Source of the DNA: Acanthaster planci
Taxonomy: Eukaryota > Echinodermata > Asteroidea > Valvatida > Acanthasteridae
Reading direction: 5' to 3'
DNA: 64,000 nucleotides
NCBI RefSeq assembly: GCF_001949145.1
Contig: NW_019091405.1
Span: 1,080,413 to 1,144,412 of the forward strand
Within the stretch, counting starts at the first letter, position 1. Each line of letters starts with the position of its first letter. Under the pieces are notes generated by a model. It searched no databases. It saw only the letters and a list, made by a program, of their open reading frames with translations, and was not told the DNA's origin. Position numbers and translations under genes: made by a program. This document shows positions 59,401 through 64,000 of the stretch, one piece after another.

Positions 59401-62400
59401 CTTTCTGCTCAGACTTGAAGCATTCCCTCACCAGCACTGAAGGGCTATCGAATAGGTTGGTGGTACATGTGAGTCATCCAACTGTGCTTGTTCACGCACA
59501 CCATGCACACCCAAACAGCAATTGGTCCCACATGCTGAGCATGGCTCACCAAACACATATAAACCCATGTAAACACATGACAAATTCCAATCAGAGGACC
59601 ATGACCACTGTGAAAAGGCAAGTAAGTAATCTCTTGTTCCTGCATGGAGTAGATTAAACACAACTTTTGGCACTGCTCAATGTGACTTGTGGCTCCAAGA
59701 ATACAAAAGACAGAGGCCCTTCAATGACTGCGTAACAAGCACTCCCTCAAATCCCGCATAAGCACATCATTGAAAATGCAATACCAATGTTACAACATCG
59801 AGTCTCCATCCTTGAAACGGGCAAACGTGGAACTTTTTGTTTGACCGTCCCAGCCCTGAACATCTTCCAAAGGCTGCTGTGGAAGTCTGGCCTTTGGTGG
59901 CATTCCCCGGCTCCAAATTACGTTATTCTGCTTGACCCAAGCAGCTAGCCATAACAAGGTTGAAAGGCAATTTCCCTCCAGTGCATTGGAACTGATTCAG
60001 GAACTAAAGGCGCCCCAGTATGACCAACTGCAAAGGCATATCATGGAAGTGAGTGAGCTCAATCAATTGTGAGCAGAGAACACGACACTCCAATTCTTAA
60101 TAACACCTGTTTCATGATTAAAAGCTGTTTATGCTGCTGACTCTTTCGGCTGATCAGTACACGTCACAAGCCACCTGAATGCAAATTTACATATTCCTAA
60201 AACCTGTAAACCAACGACCCACAATTTTTCAGCCATGATGTGAAACTGAGTTTCTTGGAACTCACTCAGCGGCTGTTCACAAGGCAGGGATGAAATGCAT
60301 TACACAACAACCGCAGCAACTCACAGTAAGATGTCAGTGCGTGAATTAAGTGAATAAACTTGAAGAAATGTTACAAGACACCTCAGCTTTCATCATGAAT
60401 CTTATGCGATGCTTATGTACCAGTGCTGTAGTCGAGTATTTTTCCGAGTACCAACGTTCTCCACAAAATACTGAACTGGGTAAAAGGGAATAAAGCCAGA
60501 GTGCACAGGCATTTGATGGTAAATGTGCAAAGGTAAGATTACAAAATAAATGTTAGACTTCAGACACTCCCAGTTGTGTAAAATTTAAGTTTTAAGGAGA
60601 AAAGTACTGCCCGAGTACTTTTGTCCTAAAAAGTTAATTTCAATCAAACAGCGATGGTCTGAAGTCATTATGTTGCTTTGTAATCTTACCTTTATGAATG
60701 TACCATCAAATGCCGATGTAATTCAGCTTTGTTCCCTCCAACTAGTTAAATATTTGGTAGAGAACTTGGTTCTAAAAACGTACTCAATTACATCACTGTT
60801 ATGTACATGTAGTCTGATCGAACAACATGGACTCTAACATATAGGCCTACATATGTATTTCCAACATGAAGCTACTGCAGAACAATTGGCTGATGAAAAC
60901 TTTGTACGGTCAATTCGCAAATATCATCTAGAAAGACAAGATGTAAAACTGCTTTGAAGTTGGAAAACTCCTCCAAAATGTGCTACTGATGACCAGCAGT
61001 CTACAAACAATGAGGCTGTGCATTCATGGAGATCACCTGGGGTTTGATTTATAAAAGTGCAGCATGGTTTTTTGTGGTGTTACAGCTATCGTAAGTATTA
61101 CCTCAACACCACACTCCTATTAACAAGTAAAAGTTGATGTACCTTCATGTACAATCCTAACCCACATCAGCACTGATTTAGTTCACCACCATGGATTTAT
61201 TGAGGAAGGGGTTATTAATTTTCTCAGCTTGGATTGCCAATGTGTGCATGTACTGCATAGGCTTGGGCGAGGTCAGGGGCACAATGTATTTCAAAACCAA
61301 AGTCCCACGACCGAAAATGGCCACAACTCCAACAAAGTATGCAAACCTACAGTGACAAATATACATGTACATGCATTGTACAGATATAACACGCTTTAAC
61401 CACTTGCTGCCGGGTGGATTTTTCTTGAGCAAGACAAGATGCCTGGTCAATTTCAAGATTTTCTGTTTTCAAAATTCTTCAAAAATTCATCATTTCACAT
61501 AATGGCCGGTTATACCCACATGAATGACTCTTTGGGCCCTATTCTAAAGCTGACAGGTAAACTTCATTGACTCCTGAATATTTCAGCCAGGCCTGCAACC
61601 TTGGAAAAAGAGCCCAGATTGTGCGGTTTTAGGTAAGATTCATTTGTTCCCGAAACCGGCACTGTGCACTGCTGACCTCTTTTCAATAAGGGCCAGATTA
61701 GCGTGCAGCGGTGCTGTGTGGCTCATCGCTGCAATGGTGGAGAGCTTTTGTCCCCAGTGGTAATCCGCTCGCTCTAAATGCCTCAAACTGTGGTATACTG
61801 TTTCAAAACCAGGCTGGATTATCTCCACTATTGAGAGCGAAAAAATGTTGGTAATGCCCAGCAGCTCAGTCGTTTGTGCTGAGCAGGGTCTTTTGTTATG
61901 AGGCCCAACTCTTTTGTCCCAGTTCCGGGCTCCCTGGCTCTGCATATAAAGCCTATGTACCCGGAAGTAGTCAAGAGTGGGTAGTGAGCCGATTCTAGCT
62001 CACCGAGGTATTTGAAATTGATAAACTCTTCCCAAGGTAAAGCTGAGAGAACCAGTTTCTCAATTTCCAATAACAGGAAGAGCAAAAATCGACTATCTAC
62101 TCAAAATCAACAAAGTTATTTTTTTTCTACCATACGTCAGACACATTCATTCAGGCATTAAACTTTCAGGAGTAACAGAAAGGTGACATGTACTGTTAGT
62201 GTGCCCCCGTCTGTTCATGTGGGCTTTGCTCACACGTGCATACTTCACTCACGCAACAATTCCATCACCTGCCACCAACAGGTATTTGACTTGCGCAGTA
62301 ATAAACAATTAAAAATAGCAACTGGCACATGATCAATGGACTAATGAGAGTTTGGCTCTCGATCATGAATATGTATGAGGTATGGTAATATACAAATCCA

Positions 62401-63450
62401 GTCCTTACAACAGGCTCTCAGCCTGGTACATAGTGAATTTACATTTTAAAGAAATGCTGTTTGGAGTTGAGATAACGGAATAACAGGATGAGGTAGCCTG
62501 CATGACTTGTTCTTTACTTTATTCATGTTCCTATGGTAGGCAAGCATGTTGTTACTGTGTGTGTTTACTGTCCGCCAAGGTCAAGCAAAGACTTAACTGG
62601 AAGTCTTTGGTAAAAAAAAATGACGGCAAAAACATTTGATTTTTAATCCTGAGCACTGTCCCTGGCAAACTATTTCGATGAAAAATGTGAAAAAAGATCA
62701 AAATGACCTGACCATAAGAAAAATATGACTGACGAAGATGAACCCACGTCAAAAATATACCACTCTAGCGGCTGAAATGGAAAGAAAGCAATAGCATCCC
62801 ATGAGTAAATGTGTGCCAACTGTAAGATGCTGTTCTATCAACTGATGTCCACATTCTATTGAGTGCAATTAATCCCTAGCAAACTGTTAATGACCATCAA
62901 ATCTTGTCAGTTTATGAGTTACGATATTCACACGCATGCATTGGACTCTACTACAGCCATGGCCCTTGGATATCAAAACCCAGAGCAACCCTTGCTCTGT
63001 GAGTGTAACTTTGTGGTCGGTCTAATAGACATGCCAACCTTCTCAACGTTTGGAGGATGCAAACCAACCTGATTGGGGGGTGTCCTCATTGGACTATCAC
63101 AGTGAAATTACTTCATCTATATTGGCATTCACTGTTTAGTGTATGGGCTGGTTCACACAGAGCAAAAAGTATCACGAACAGATAACACAATTCTGATAAT
63201 GTCGTGAAATATACTTCCGGTAAAACCTGCAGAAGTTGAAATGCTTTCACAACTGTGCATGATCCAGCCTTACAGTTCCTCACCATATTTACAATGACCC
63301 CGATTGTAGTACACAGGACATTGCCCTACGGGCAAGCACTGCAGAGCAAGGGTTACTTAACTGCTTAGCCACAGCAAACCAACTTACTTGTCTGGGTACA
63401 GACGGCTGTGCAGCACTTGGTTCAAGTTGGTACGACTCTCTAAGAAATTT
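4673..63450 (-). CDS. TTLL5: TTLL5-like tubulin polyglutamylase, 3' half of gene (9 exons, 5' part outside window)
   Basis: Seen: nine minus-strand exons join in frame as 63450-63388, 57456-57293, 55568-55172, 54180-54060, 53444-53298, 51541-51426, 50595-50318, 38931-38755 and 5457-4673 (2248 nt, 748 codons plus stop). Blocks recalled from vertebrate TTLL5 appear in the right order: FLESRTNLNQVLHSRLY, KLQARLAFATYLLRVQ, LVLRFLKRAAGNLQQPFK, VIVPSRKLP, IYNKETEQM, KNKSASIFLGT, RPVSAK, ALQRLARRQAVRQYS and QQSKAKHQ. Known: TTLL5 adds glutamate side chains to tubulin tails and to RPGR, acting at cilia, centrioles and microtubules. The vertebrate protein (also called STAMP) additionally modulates nuclear receptor coactivators through its C-terminal half. 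Human TTLL5 is about 1280 residues, so roughly the last 60 percent is here. The ATP-grasp TTL core lies beyond the window, so catalytic residues cannot be checked. Regulation is not visible. Confidence 0.93.
7500..7730. mobile_element. Diverged copy of the hairpin element at 52748-52992
   Basis: The segment GTTCTGAACTTGAGCAATCA (7653-7672) followed by GTCAGATGTAACAGGGACA parallels GTTCTGAACTTACAAAATCA plus GTCAGATGTGACAGGCACA in the 52.7 kb element. The left part (TAATTTGATGTGGAAATATCAC) also parallels TTATTTGACACGGGATTATCAC there. No coding capacity is present. It is best read as an old, non-autonomous DNA transposon remnant (MITE-like) in the last TTLL5 intron. Confidence 0.6.
11842..11882. 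promoter_or_regulatory. Two perfect CRE palindromes (TGACGTCA) 33 bp apart
   Basis: TGACGTCA occurs at 11842-11849 and 11875-11882. This eight-base palindrome is the consensus CREB/ATF site. Two copies 33 bp apart are rare by chance in AT-rich DNA. They lie just downstream of a minus-strand AATAAA (11960-11955) and inside the last TTLL5 intron, so an intronic enhancer is possible. There is no functional evidence. Confidence 0.35.
12677..12752 (-). CDS. Candidate terminal coding exon of a nested minus-strand transcript (speculative)
   Basis: The minus-strand frame contains GPTKEIFHVRFPAEFISK and stops at TGA (12679-12677). It has the look of a conserved peptide but I cannot assign it to a family. 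Starting after GGCAG at 12753 it needs one base to complete a codon, which is the phase left by the candidate start exon at 14456-14434. A minus-strand AATAAA lies about 720 nt downstream (11960-11955), which would make a plausible 3' UTR. Weak points: the acceptor lacks a good pyrimidine tract, and the stretch is only 24 codons. An internal site CTTTCCTGCAG at 12708 region is a stronger acceptor and would make a different, tiny exon. Confidence 0.2.
14239..14338. promoter_or_regulatory. Cluster of three CACGTG E-boxes
   Basis: CACGTG occurs at 14239-14244, 14276-14281 and 14333-14338. This is the canonical bHLH/bHLH-ZIP site (for example USF, MYC/MAX). Three copies in 100 bp, inside a locally CpG-richer part of the intron and about 100-200 bp from the candidate promoter at 14514-14523, suggest a regulatory element. 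Its activity is inferred only. Confidence 0.35.
14434..14456 (-). CDS. Candidate short first coding exon (MADQGRT...) of a nested transcript (speculative)
   Basis: On the minus strand GGGATGGCTGACCAGGGAAG gives ATG with G at -3 and +4, encoding MADQGRT plus two bases, followed by a strong donor, AAC|GTAAGT (intron starts 14433). Upstream on the same strand lies CCTTATAAGG (14523-14514), about 58 bp before the ATG, a position and content suitable for a TATA-like element, and an inverted CCAAT box (ATTGG near 14605). Promoter, ATG and donor are spaced as in a compact first exon. The phase (2) does not fit the last TTLL5 exon, so an alternative TTLL5 promoter would need another exon. The downstream partner is unproven. 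Confidence 0.28.
14514..14523. promoter_or_regulatory. CArG-box / TATA-like palindrome CCTTATAAGG
   Basis: CCTTATAAGG is a perfect CC(A/T)6GG site, the serum response factor / MADS consensus, and also contains TATAA. It lies about 58 bp upstream of the minus-strand ATG of the candidate start exon (14456) in a GC-richer local context. Either reading, SRF site or core promoter, is inference. Confidence 0.3.
16617..17000. repeat. Degenerate tandem array, ~80-bp period, about 5 copies
   Basis: A unit beginning with a variant of TTCATTGTCACATCCTGGCC and continuing through a GGAGTGGTTGCAA-like core recurs near 16617, 16692, 16770, 16855 and 16939, spaced about 75-84 bp. Copies are diverged, so the array is old. 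No conserved reading frame runs through it. Confidence 0.6.
17469..17491. repeat. G-rich tract with quadruplex potential
   Basis: The plus strand carries three long G runs separated by single A residues (G6, G9 and G7 approximately). Such a tract can in principle form a G-quadruplex and is prone to length error in sequencing. There is no gene context here beyond the intron. Confidence 0.6.
21725..21790 (-). repeat. tRNA-like SINE head fragment
   Basis: On the minus strand TGGTCAGGTGGTGAGACC resembles a tRNA A box region, and about 25 bp further GGGTTCCAATCC resembles a B box (consensus GGTTCRANNCC). Together they look like the internal RNA polymerase III promoter of a tRNA-derived SINE. The intervening anticodon arm does not pair cleanly and the acceptor ends do not match, so I do not call a functional tRNA gene. 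Confidence 0.4.
24739..25650. repeat. Segmental tandem duplication (two diverged copies)
   Basis: Copy 1 (about 24739-25090) and copy 2 (about 25150-25650) share colinear blocks: a CTCCAAATTTCCC-type start, TGGCCAACAG, a CTGCCTAACT block, ATCTAACTTTTCCAGC, ATCTGTGGGAAAAT, and GAATACCACCAAGAA at the end. Copy 2 is longer because it contains a hairpin insertion (25303-25396) and a small local duplication. The 145-codon plus-strand ORF over copy 1 is not preserved in copy 2, so it is probably not coding. Confidence 0.75.
25303..25396. mobile_element. Short hairpin element (family A), inserted in copy 2 of the duplication
   Basis: The arms ACATCTAACAAAA and TTTTGTTAGATGT are inverted repeats about 48 bp apart around a centre reading ACAATAGATGCTCATTGTTAGTG. 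A relative with the same layout and centre lies at 44545-44638. The sequence is absent from the matching point of duplication copy 1, which supports a mobile, MITE-like origin after the duplication. Confidence 0.7.
28796..28817. repeat. G-run / C-run palindrome
   Basis: A run of eight G residues is followed within six bases by a run of nine C residues, so each strand can fold on itself or form quadruplex / i-motif structures. A C-rich stretch continues to about 28855. This site may be unstable or misassembled. Confidence 0.6.
30430..31010. repeat. Degenerate tandem array, ~125-150-bp period, 4-5 copies
   Basis: A block containing AGTGAGGACT, AGAAGCC(C/T)(A/G)AGGCTTAACCTTCT-like text, TTAGGGGAAG, ACAGGTTTGT and CAACTTCCACT(C/G)GACTGCCT recurs about four times, with a shortened fifth unit (AAAGCCTC(A/C)GGCATTCTTAA, itself doubled near 30935-30985). 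Copies are diverged and frame is not kept. Confidence 0.65.
31045..31181 (-). CDS. Candidate alternative terminal exon of the TTLL5-like gene (speculative)
   Basis: A strong minus-strand acceptor (AAGCTCTCCTCTCAG, ending 31182) precedes a 45-codon frame with coding-like composition. It contains APVSSPTLESVLAKDAADLL and WDMWEMMPQGAGAQ and ends at TAA (31047-31045). It needs two bases to complete its first codon, which is what exon 38931-38755 (phase 1) supplies, so an alternative C-terminus replacing the Q/S-rich tail is possible. It could equally be an exon of another gene. I recognise no family. Confidence 0.25.
33410..33660. mobile_element. Remnants of two repeat families (GTACTCG and TCTGACGCCTCA types)
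   Basis: Text near 33418-33470 (GGAGTACTCGTACTCGAACTC) resembles the GTACTCG hairpin family at 34812-34996 and 60421-60799. Text at 33500-33660 has degenerate repeats of the GTCCGACGCCTCATAA type, and the following GTCTGATGTTTGATCTGAT then GTTACGAGTATACACGGCA parallels the interior of the foldback element at 40885-42064. Confidence 0.55.
34812..34996. mobile_element. Hairpin element of the GTACTCG family
   Basis: The segment is an imperfect inverted repeat with many GTACTCG / CGAGTAC words. Its right end reads GTACTCGACTACATTACTGG. The complement, CCAGTAATGTAGTCGAGTAC, closely matches the left end of the 60421-60799 element (CCAGTGCTGTAGTCGAGTAT). No coding capacity is seen, so it is probably non-autonomous. 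Confidence 0.6.
35638..35833. repeat. Minisatellite, 22-bp unit, 9 copies
   Basis: The unit is GCAAATAGTGCCCTCTTTTT plus CT. Copies 1-7 are identical, copy 8 carries one extra C, and copy 9 is truncated. Because 22 is not a multiple of three, the minus strand reads through all frames without a stop and creates two artefactual overlapping ORFs (35541-35795 and 35561-35818). Near-identical copies indicate recent expansion, so length polymorphism is likely. Confidence 0.97.
36350..36506. repeat. Minisatellite, 42-bp unit, 3.7 copies
   Basis: The unit begins TAGTCTCTTCAATTCTGCAA and ends CCCAAAATGCCCAGT. Copies lie at 36350-36391, 36392-36433, 36434-36475 and 36476-36506 (partial) with one or two substitutions each. 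The unit is a multiple of three, so both strands keep open frames (14-residue peptide repeats), but nothing around it supports coding. Confidence 0.97.
36838..36908 (-). CDS. Candidate extra TTLL5-like exon (proline-rich, cassette)
   Basis: A textbook minus-strand acceptor, with a long pyrimidine tract ending TTCTGCGCTCTGTTCCAG, is followed by CA, then the 23-codon frame MTLSGSMGHMPAVPTPIIQP plus IIK, then donor AAG|GTGAAT. The two leading bases complete the phase-1 codon of exon 38931-38755, so the acceptor is frame-compatible. It leaves phase 0, however, while the last exon needs phase 1, so inclusion requires another exon or the alternative donor G|GTGTGT near 36799. Proline-rich text of this kind occurs in the matching region of vertebrate TTLL5. 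Moderately plausible, unproven. Confidence 0.35.
38755..38931 (-). CDS. TTLL5: TTLL5-like exon with RPxSAK motif
   Basis: The acceptor CTTCCCTGTCACAG and donor ACAG|GTAGGT flank 177 nt (phase 1 in, phase 1 out). The encoded 59 residues are disordered in character, rich in S, T, P, Q and R, with NRRPQSTPSGGLRPTS and then RQRPVSAKMGHRDT. Vertebrate TTLL5 has RPSSAKAG in the same position between the [11 protein letters not shown] block and the AARQYS segment, which supports placement. Both neighbouring introns are large (33 kb downstream, 11 kb upstream). Confidence 0.85.
40885..42064. mobile_element. Foldback element, ~200-bp inverted arms around degenerate GTCCGACGCCTCATAA repeats
   Basis: The left arm (about 40885-41106, including GTCACTCACCCTAAATGTTG) and the right arm (about 41845-42064, complement GTCACTCACCCTAAGTGTTG) are long imperfect inverted repeats, matching through TTTTTGTCTCACTCC and TTGGAAAAGCAAATT-like text. 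The interior (41250-41800) contains many diverged copies of GTCCGACGCCTCATAA, with inverted copies near its right side (TTATGAGGCGTCGG at 41689 region). No transposase frame is present. The ORF at 41844-42038 is simply the right arm. Confidence 0.8.
42404..42419. repeat. TTA microsatellite
   Basis: A short run of ATT/TTA trinucleotides, about five units, lies in the intron. No further significance is seen. Confidence 0.8.
44545..44638. mobile_element. Short hairpin element (family A), second copy
   Basis: The arms CACTACGAACGTCTAACAAA and TTTTGGTTGATGTTCGTAGTG pair imperfectly around ACAATGGATGCTCACTGTTAG. Arms and centre match the element at 25303-25396 with moderate divergence. The two copies sit in different introns of the same gene. 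Confidence 0.7.
46681..46700. repeat. Perfect 20-bp palindrome with extended imperfect stem
   Basis: ACCACTAGTTAACTAGTGGT is its own reverse complement. Flanking AATCAA and TTGATT extend the stem with a small bulge (about 46671-46707). It may be a residual transposon terminus or fused ends of a small element. Confidence 0.7.
47074..47240. mobile_element. Near-perfect 165-bp hairpin (MITE-like, family B)
   Basis: The left arm begins AATAGGTTTGCGGGTACACC and runs through GGTGTGGTTCTTAAAAGAACC. The right arm is nearly its exact reverse complement, with about 75 bp on each side and a centre around GTTAACTCACCGTGAATTAAC. High arm identity suggests recent activity or structural maintenance. A single diverged arm of the same family lies at 59280-59350. 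Confidence 0.85.
50318..50595 (-). CDS. TTLL5: TTLL5-like exon with KNKSASIFLGT block
   Basis: The acceptor CAATGCCAACAG and donor ACAG|GTAGGT bound 278 nt (one base completes the previous codon, one base left over). The frame opens ESELEELLTTYTKQNKSASI then FLGTSC, closely matching vertebrate TTLL5 [20 protein letters not shown]. The rest is a disordered S/T/H/G-rich stretch (RPVSSTTSATVAGLPEG and so on) ending RDKET. The exon is clearly more GC-rich than its introns, as for other coding exons here. No break is seen. Confidence 0.95.
50596..51425 (-). other. TTLL5-like intron, 830 bp, containing a hairpin element
   Basis: The intron begins GTAAGC at 51425. The terminal-inverted-repeat element at 51282-51405 starts about 20 bp inside the intron. 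The remainder is AT-rich and contains a C8 run near 51101. Confidence 0.85.
51282..51405. mobile_element. Short TIR element (family C) next to a splice donor
   Basis: CCTTTTAGAAGCATTGCGGA at the left and TCCGCCATGCTTCTAAAAGG at the right are inverted repeats. The match continues inward through GACACAATAGGAGGGC and its counterpart GCCCTCCTGTTGTGTC, about 36 bp per arm with a few mismatches. The loop is about 50 bp. It is a compact MITE-like element of about 124 bp ending 20 bp from the 5' splice site of the intron. Confidence 0.85.
51426..51541 (-). CDS. TTLL5: TTLL5-like exon following IYNK (ETEQM block)
   Basis: The acceptor GATATTTCCAG and donor CCAC|GTAAGC bound 116 nt, phase 0 in and two bases over at the end. 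It encodes ETEQMDLRRKMDQKLGNPTK followed by a charged stretch ending RFSQFTTIA. Vertebrate TTLL5 also has ETEQM immediately after IIVYNK, then a longer acidic segment; this gene has a shorter one. Because the upstream exon ends exactly with IYNK, this exon fixes the GC splice donor there. Confidence 0.93.
51542..53297 (-). other. TTLL5-like intron with GC-AG ends, 1.76 kb
   Basis: The intron starts GCATGT at 53297 and ends TTTCCAG at 51542. It contains the hairpin element 52748-52992. Other parts are AT-rich with no recognisable feature. Confidence 0.85.
52748..52992. mobile_element. Hairpin element, ~245 bp (family D)
   Basis: The termini GGGTAATTCCAAAAATTAGG and (complement of the right end) GGGTAATTCCAGAAATTAGG are inverted repeats, continuing inward to GTTACATCTGAC and GTCACATCTGAC. 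There is no ORF. A diverged relative lies at 7500-7730. This is typical of a non-autonomous DNA transposon. Confidence 0.85.
53298..53444 (-). CDS. TTLL5: TTLL5-like exon with VIVPSRKLP block
   Basis: The acceptor GCTTTTTTCTTTCCAG precedes 147 nt (49 codons, phase 0 at both ends). It encodes DLVLRFLKRAAGNLQQPFK, then VIVPSRKLP, then AKQLVDFVQIYNK. Vertebrate TTLL5 has [20 protein letters not shown] then LPSRRLA and DFIIVYNK, so identity is strong. This is the best conserved piece of the window and probably forms a folded helical module C-terminal to the catalytic core. The downstream splice donor is AAG|GCATGT, a GC donor. No GT is available at the position required by the next exon. Confidence 0.96.
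53445..54059 (-). other. TTLL5-like intron, 615 bp
   Basis: The intron begins GTAAGG at 54059. It contains a two-copy tandem repeat (53897-53964) and T/A-rich runs. Nothing else was seen. Confidence 0.85.
53897..53964. repeat. Two-copy tandem repeat, 34-bp unit
   Basis: TTGCATCGACCCGTTAAGTT followed by GAACCTCCCACTAA is repeated once with a single substitution (CCGTTAAG versus CCATTAAG). It is probably a recent slippage duplication. Confidence 0.97.
54060..54180 (-). CDS. TTLL5: TTLL5-like exon with KLQARLAFATYL block
   Basis: The acceptor TTTTCGTTTTCCAG and donor ATG|GTAAGG bound 121 nt (one base completes the previous serine codon, then 40 codons, phase 0 out). It encodes KLQARLAFATYLLRVQQRLL, then a charged linker with NDEQM. 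Vertebrate TTLL5 has KVQARIAFSAYLQHVQIRLM and, later, EDEQM directly before LVVRFLKR, the same order as here. The segment is predicted from composition to be helical. Confidence 0.95.
54181..55171 (-). other. TTLL5-like intron, 991 bp
   Basis: The intron begins GTGAGT at 55171. The sequence is AT-rich and unique-looking. No repeat or exon was recognised. Confidence 0.85.
55172..55568 (-). CDS. TTLL5: TTLL5-like exon, variable linker
   Basis: The acceptor CTCTATCCCTGTAAG and donor TTTC|GTGAGT bound 397 nt with no stop; two bases complete the incoming codon and two remain. The protein is low complexity, rich in S, G, Q, K and P (for example SSVTTSSQSSLASGKAQQDG), becoming more ordered at the end: MVLEVQKQPSAKEIRESINV then PEIMNSGGDI. 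In vertebrates this part is an acidic linker preceding NLSKVQARIAF; here it is not acidic, so conservation is only positional. Other open frames over this exon on both strands are composition artefacts. Confidence 0.85.
55569..57292 (-). other. TTLL5-like intron, 1.72 kb
   Basis: The intron begins GTAAGT at 57292. It holds unique-looking AT-rich sequence. Short ORFs on both strands (such as 56795-57157) have no recognisable similarity. Confidence 0.85.
57293..57456 (-). CDS. TTLL5: TTLL5-like exon, basic segment after the catalytic core
   Basis: The acceptor GCCTCACCTCAG and donor AGTG|GTAAGT bound 164 nt. The start at 57456 was chosen because one leading base is needed to complete the codon left by exon 63450-63388; a later acceptor (TTTTGCAG, exon start 57431) would break the frame. 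It encodes LQELADRELQEHLCQFTRKL then a basic stretch GRKQVRNKVRQRYPTLKRMF. Vertebrate TTLL5 has a comparable Arg/Lys-rich segment ending RAMRPKYP. A basic region here fits microtubule contact described for TTLL enzymes, but that role is inferred. Confidence 0.88.
59280..59350. mobile_element. Single arm of family B hairpin element
   Basis: AATAGGTTTGCGGAAACACC at 59281-59300 followed by GTGTGGTTCTGATAAGGACC at 59327-59346 matches the left arm of the 47074-47240 element. No reverse-complement partner is found nearby, so this is a truncated or half-deleted copy. Confidence 0.7.
60421..60799. mobile_element. Foldback element of the GTACTCG family, ~380 bp
   Basis: The two halves are imperfect inverted repeats. 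GGCATTTGATGGTA, AAAGGTAAGATTACAAA and GACTTCAGAC occur on both arms in inverted orientation, around a centre AAAAGTACTGCCCGAGTACTTTT-like palindrome. The ends (CAGTGCTGTAGTCGAGTAT and complement CAGTGATGTAATTGAGTAC) match the 34812-34996 element. No ORF is present. Confidence 0.82.
63388..63450 (-). CDS. TTLL5: TTLL5-like exon, NFLESRTNLNQVL block (first exon in window)
   Basis: The acceptor TTTACAAATACAG and donor ACAA|GTAAGT bound 63 nt. One base completes a codon begun outside the window and two bases are left. It encodes NFLESRTNLNQVLHSRLYPD. Vertebrate TTLL5 has [20 protein letters not shown] at the end of the conserved TTL region, an aligned match at hydrophobic and basic positions. The exon is small, but phase agreement with the next exon and the match make it convincing. 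Upstream exons encoding the ATP-grasp core are beyond 64000. Confidence 0.85.
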
Positions 63451-64000
63451 CTGTATTTGTAAAAACAGGATGACACCACATTAACAAAAACAACACATGT
63501 TCAAAAAAACCTGTTGAAACTACACTGGGGCAATGACTACTAAAGTTCCAATACAAAAGAAATCAACACAGGATTGAAAAAAAGGGACTGCCTTTCAATC
63601 TCCAAGATTCTAGAACGGCATCTCAGTACTCCAGCTCTTTGCAATGGGACGGTCTGAGCCAGGCTGAGGTAAACAGAGTGAAATTTGACTAGACATTTCC
63701 AGGCTGGAATAACATCTCAGAAAGCAAGGTGGGATGGGATGCTGGTCCATCTTGACTTGGCTTGGACAATGAAGAAGACTTGGTGGCGCACTGCAACTAC
63801 AAAACTCTACTCCATGTGCACATATCCCGTATGTGGAATGTATATGCACACACTGCAGATATGTGGGGCTGGAGATTTGAGAAGCTCCATCAGTCAAGCT
63901 TGAGCTAGATGGCAAGGGAAGACTGTAAAACTACCCTTTCCATCGCAGGTATTCATCTCTACTCCCAGTTTCTCAACCCCCACTCTCTGTCATCAACCAC
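63451..64000 (-). other. Partial upstream intron
   Basis: No further TTLL5-like exon was found up to the window end. The open frames at 63610-63915 (minus) and 63685-63903 (plus) show no recognisable similarity. Confidence 0.7.

Larger units (their letters stand above)
57457..63387 (-). other. TTLL5-like intron, 5.9 kb
   Basis: The intron begins GTAAGT at 63387. It contains one arm of the family B hairpin (59280-59350), a foldback element (60421-60799) and a 13-bp inverted repeat around 57775-57860 (GCTGCACCACAAA / TTTGTGGTGCAGC). The rest is unique-looking. No additional in-frame exon is needed between the flanking exons. Confidence 0.8.

Noticed and set aside
61640-62085. Two minus-strand ORFs of 101 and 85 codons
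   Set aside because: No homology to TTLL5 or other families, no phase-compatible splice sites, and the flanking exons already join in frame.

Overview
This is animal nuclear DNA: long AT-rich introns, GT-AG (and GC-AG) splice sites, many short hairpin transposon remnants, minisatellites and homopolymer runs. The one protein-coding gene I can identify with confidence is the 3' half of a tubulin polyglutamylase gene of the TTLL5 type, on the minus strand. The repeat texture (TACATGTA palindromes, GTAGGCCTAC words, poly-G/C runs) and an invertebrate-like divergence from vertebrate TTLL5 suggest a marine invertebrate, perhaps an echinoderm or another non-vertebrate deuterostome. That placement is an impression, not a demonstration. 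Positions 1-121 are an assembly gap.

Gene layout, in transcription order (high to low coordinate): exons at 63450-63388, 57456-57293, 55568-55172, 54180-54060, 53444-53298, 51541-51426, 50595-50318, 38931-38755 and a 785-nt terminal exon at 5457-4673. I placed each boundary by eye from splice signals. All eight junctions keep the reading frame, giving 748 codons plus stop. The catalytic TTL core and the promoter lie beyond position 64000. The encoded part covers the region after the catalytic core: a basic segment, the block around NLQQPFKVIVPSRKLP, the KNKSASIFLGT block, an RPxSAK linker and the Q/S-rich C-terminal tail.

Introns: the first five complete introns hold mainly unique sequence plus hairpin elements. 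The intron at 38932-50317 carries a ~1.18 kb foldback element, a near-perfect 165-bp hairpin and a second hairpin family. The last intron (5458-38754, 33 kb) holds two minisatellites, degenerate tandem arrays, a segmental tandem duplication with a hairpin insertion in only one copy, a tRNA-like SINE head, a CRE pair, and a CpG-richer stretch near 14.2-14.6 kb that looks like a promoter followed by a short minus-strand start exon. Candidate alternative or missed exons at 36908-36838, 31181-31045 and 560-483 are given with low confidence.

No bacterial-style system, CRISPR array, rRNA gene or intact transposase was seen. The most notable items are a GC-AG intron forced by homology at 53297, a perfect-consensus GC donor inside the last exon, the candidate nested promoter and exon, and several hairpin element families with two or more copies inside the window.
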